From contig JAPLAO010000162.1 of NCBI GenBank assembly GCA_026393245.1, positions 1 through 38,479 of the forward strand: 38,479 nucleotides of DNA. The letters are read 5' to 3'. A program made the translations under genes and the position numbers. This document shows positions 37,569 through 38,479 of this stretch, one piece after another. The first letter of the stretch is position 1. Every line of letters starts with the position of its first letter. Below the pieces are notes generated by a model that saw only the letters and a program-made list of their open reading frames with translations, ran no database searches and was not told the origin of the DNA. This DNA comes from Mycobacterium sp. Lineage in GTDB: Bacteria > Actinomycetota > Actinomycetes > Mycobacteriales > Mycobacteriaceae.

Positions 37569-38479
37569 ACCGGTTCTTTTCTTGGCTGACCGAACTTGAA
37601 CATCCGTTGGGCGACCCGGCGCATCTGGATTTCCTCAGCGCCCTCGGTGATCCGGTACCGGCGGTGGTGACGGTAGATGTGCTCGAAGGGTTCATGGCGG
37701 CTGTACCCGATGCCGCCGTGCACCTGCATGGCGCGGTCGGCTGCCTCGCACACCAGACGGTTGGCGCGGTAGTTGGCCATCGACACCTTGTCGGACACCT
37801 CGAGGTGGTGGTTGCGGTCCAGTTCCCAGGCGGCGTAGTAAACGAGAAGCCGCACCATCTGGGCTTCGGTCTGCAACTCCACCAGCGGCCACTGGATGGC
37901 CTGGTTGACCGCCAGTGGTTTACCGAAAGTGACGCGGTGCGAGGCATATTCGACGGAACGGTCGATACAGTATTGCGCCGCGCCCAGGCTGCTGGCGGCC
38001 TGCCGGATCCGATTCTCGTGCAGGAAGGTCTGGGCCACCTCCAAGCCGCGACCGACCTCGCCGAGTACGGCGTCGGCGGGTATCCGCACATCGCGCAGTT
38101 CCACCTCGCCGTGGTCGCTCGGCATGTTGAACGTCCACCAGTAGAACGGCACCTCGAATCCCTTTGTGTCGCAGGGCACCAGGAATGCGGTGATACCCAG
38201 CGCCTGGCCCGGATCACCGGAGGTGCGCGCGAACACGAGGTCGTGGGTGGCCCGGTGCACGCCGGTATTCCATCGTTTGGATCCGTTGATTACCCACTCG
38301 TCGCCCACTAGCTCTGCGCGGGTCTCGAGCCAGGTGGCGTCACTGCCGTGGTCGGGTTCGGTGAGCCCGAAGGCCATGGACCGCTTGCCGGTGAACATGG
38401 CCTCGATCCACTCGGACTTCTGCTCCTCGGTGCCGAACCGGTCCATCATGATTACCTGCGGAAAGTTGCCGATGATCGA
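37565..38479 (-). CDS. Acyl-CoA dehydrogenase, 5'-truncated by window edge
   Basis: The last 304 residues of an FAD-dependent acyl-CoA dehydrogenase; the frame is open through base 38479, so the N-terminal helical domain lies outside. Visible: MAFGLTEPDHGSDAT (FAD/substrate loop), GDEWVINGSKRWNTGV, the DVRIPADAVLGEVGRG strand, a C-terminal helical domain with HRVTFGKPLAVNQAIQWPL, and QVHGGIGYSRHEPFEHIYR...ITEGAEEIQMRRVA, whose Glu in ITEGAEE matches the catalytic base of many family members. It would introduce an alpha-beta double bond into an acyl-CoA. It is the first visible gene of the kinase operon. Confidence 0.92.
   Translation of the reverse strand, partial: SIIGNFPQVIMMDRFGTEEQKSEWIEAMFTGKRSMAFGLTEPDHGSDATWLETRAELVGDEWVINGSKRWNTGVHRATHDLVFARTSGDPGQALGITAFLVPCDTKGFEVPFYWWTFNMPSDHGEVELRDVRIPADAVLGEVGRGLEVAQTFLHENRIRQAASSLGAAQYCIDRSVEYASHRVTFGKPLAVNQAIQWPLVELQTEAQMVRLLVYYAAWELDRNHHLEVSDKVSMANYRANRLVCEAADRAMQVHGGIGYSRHEPFEHIYRHHRRYRITEGAEEIQMRRVAQRMFKFGQPRKEPV

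Overview
The window looks like chromosomal DNA of a mycobacterium, probably a fast-growing Mycolicibacterium-type species. The grounds are high GC with many GTG starts, 4-nt GTGA/ATGA overlaps, a complete 14-gene nuo operon, a pair of Mce-associated membrane proteins, an LGFP-repeat lipoprotein, an F420-type luciferase-like oxidoreductase, a VapBC pair, and gene order matching what I recall of the M. tuberculosis Rv3143 to Rv3171c segment. No database search was run; all assignments come from reading motifs and recalled families.

Layout, left to right. Positions 1-2559 (+) hold the end of a molybdenum formate dehydrogenase catalytic subunit and its small delta subunit. Positions 2570-3506 hold a lipoprotein (-) and a tiny secreted Cys-containing protein (+). 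Positions 3575-6164 (+) form a tightly coupled cassette: a 14-TM drug-efflux type MFS transporter, a 77-aa unknown protein, and an APH(6)/hydroxyurea-type phosphotransferase with a 15-bp tandem repeat expanded inside its catalytic loop. Positions 6255-7432 (+) hold two Mce-associated proteins. Positions 7437-7862 (-) hold a decayed solute-binding protein fragment, followed by a strong terminator and an LGFP lipoprotein on an Ala/Ser-rich stalk (7957-8631).

Positions 8958-12608 (-) hold a TetR regulator, a monoamine-oxidase-like flavoenzyme and an exported sulfatase, with a perfect 16-bp palindrome in front of the oxidase gene. Then come an alpha/beta hydrolase (Hpx-like, +), a second flavin amine oxidase (AofH-like, -), an LLM F420-type oxidoreductase (+), a repeat-rich spacer, and a lipocalin-like protein plus an APH-fold protein (Rv3169/Rv3168-like, -).

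Positions 19033-34136 (-) are nuoN through nuoA read backwards: a complete proton-pumping NADH:menaquinone oxidoreductase (complex I). A stand-alone atypical response regulator lies just upstream of nuoA. Positions 34651-35560 (-) hold YceI and SnoaL-like genes, and 35606-36240 (+) a VapBC toxin-antitoxin pair. The right edge (36253-38479, -) is an overlapping set: an acyl-CoA dehydrogenase (cut by the window end), an APH-fold kinase and a DUF6285-like protein. This resembles a split version of the mammalian ACAD10/ACAD11 kinase-dehydrogenase fusion.

The most interesting leads are the repeat-expanded kinase loop beside an efflux pump, the sulfatase/amine oxidase/TetR locus with its palindrome, the split kinase/acyl-CoA dehydrogenase module, and the receiver protein with degenerate phosphorylation residues next to nuo. 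I found no tRNA, rRNA, CRISPR array, intact insertion sequence or prophage.
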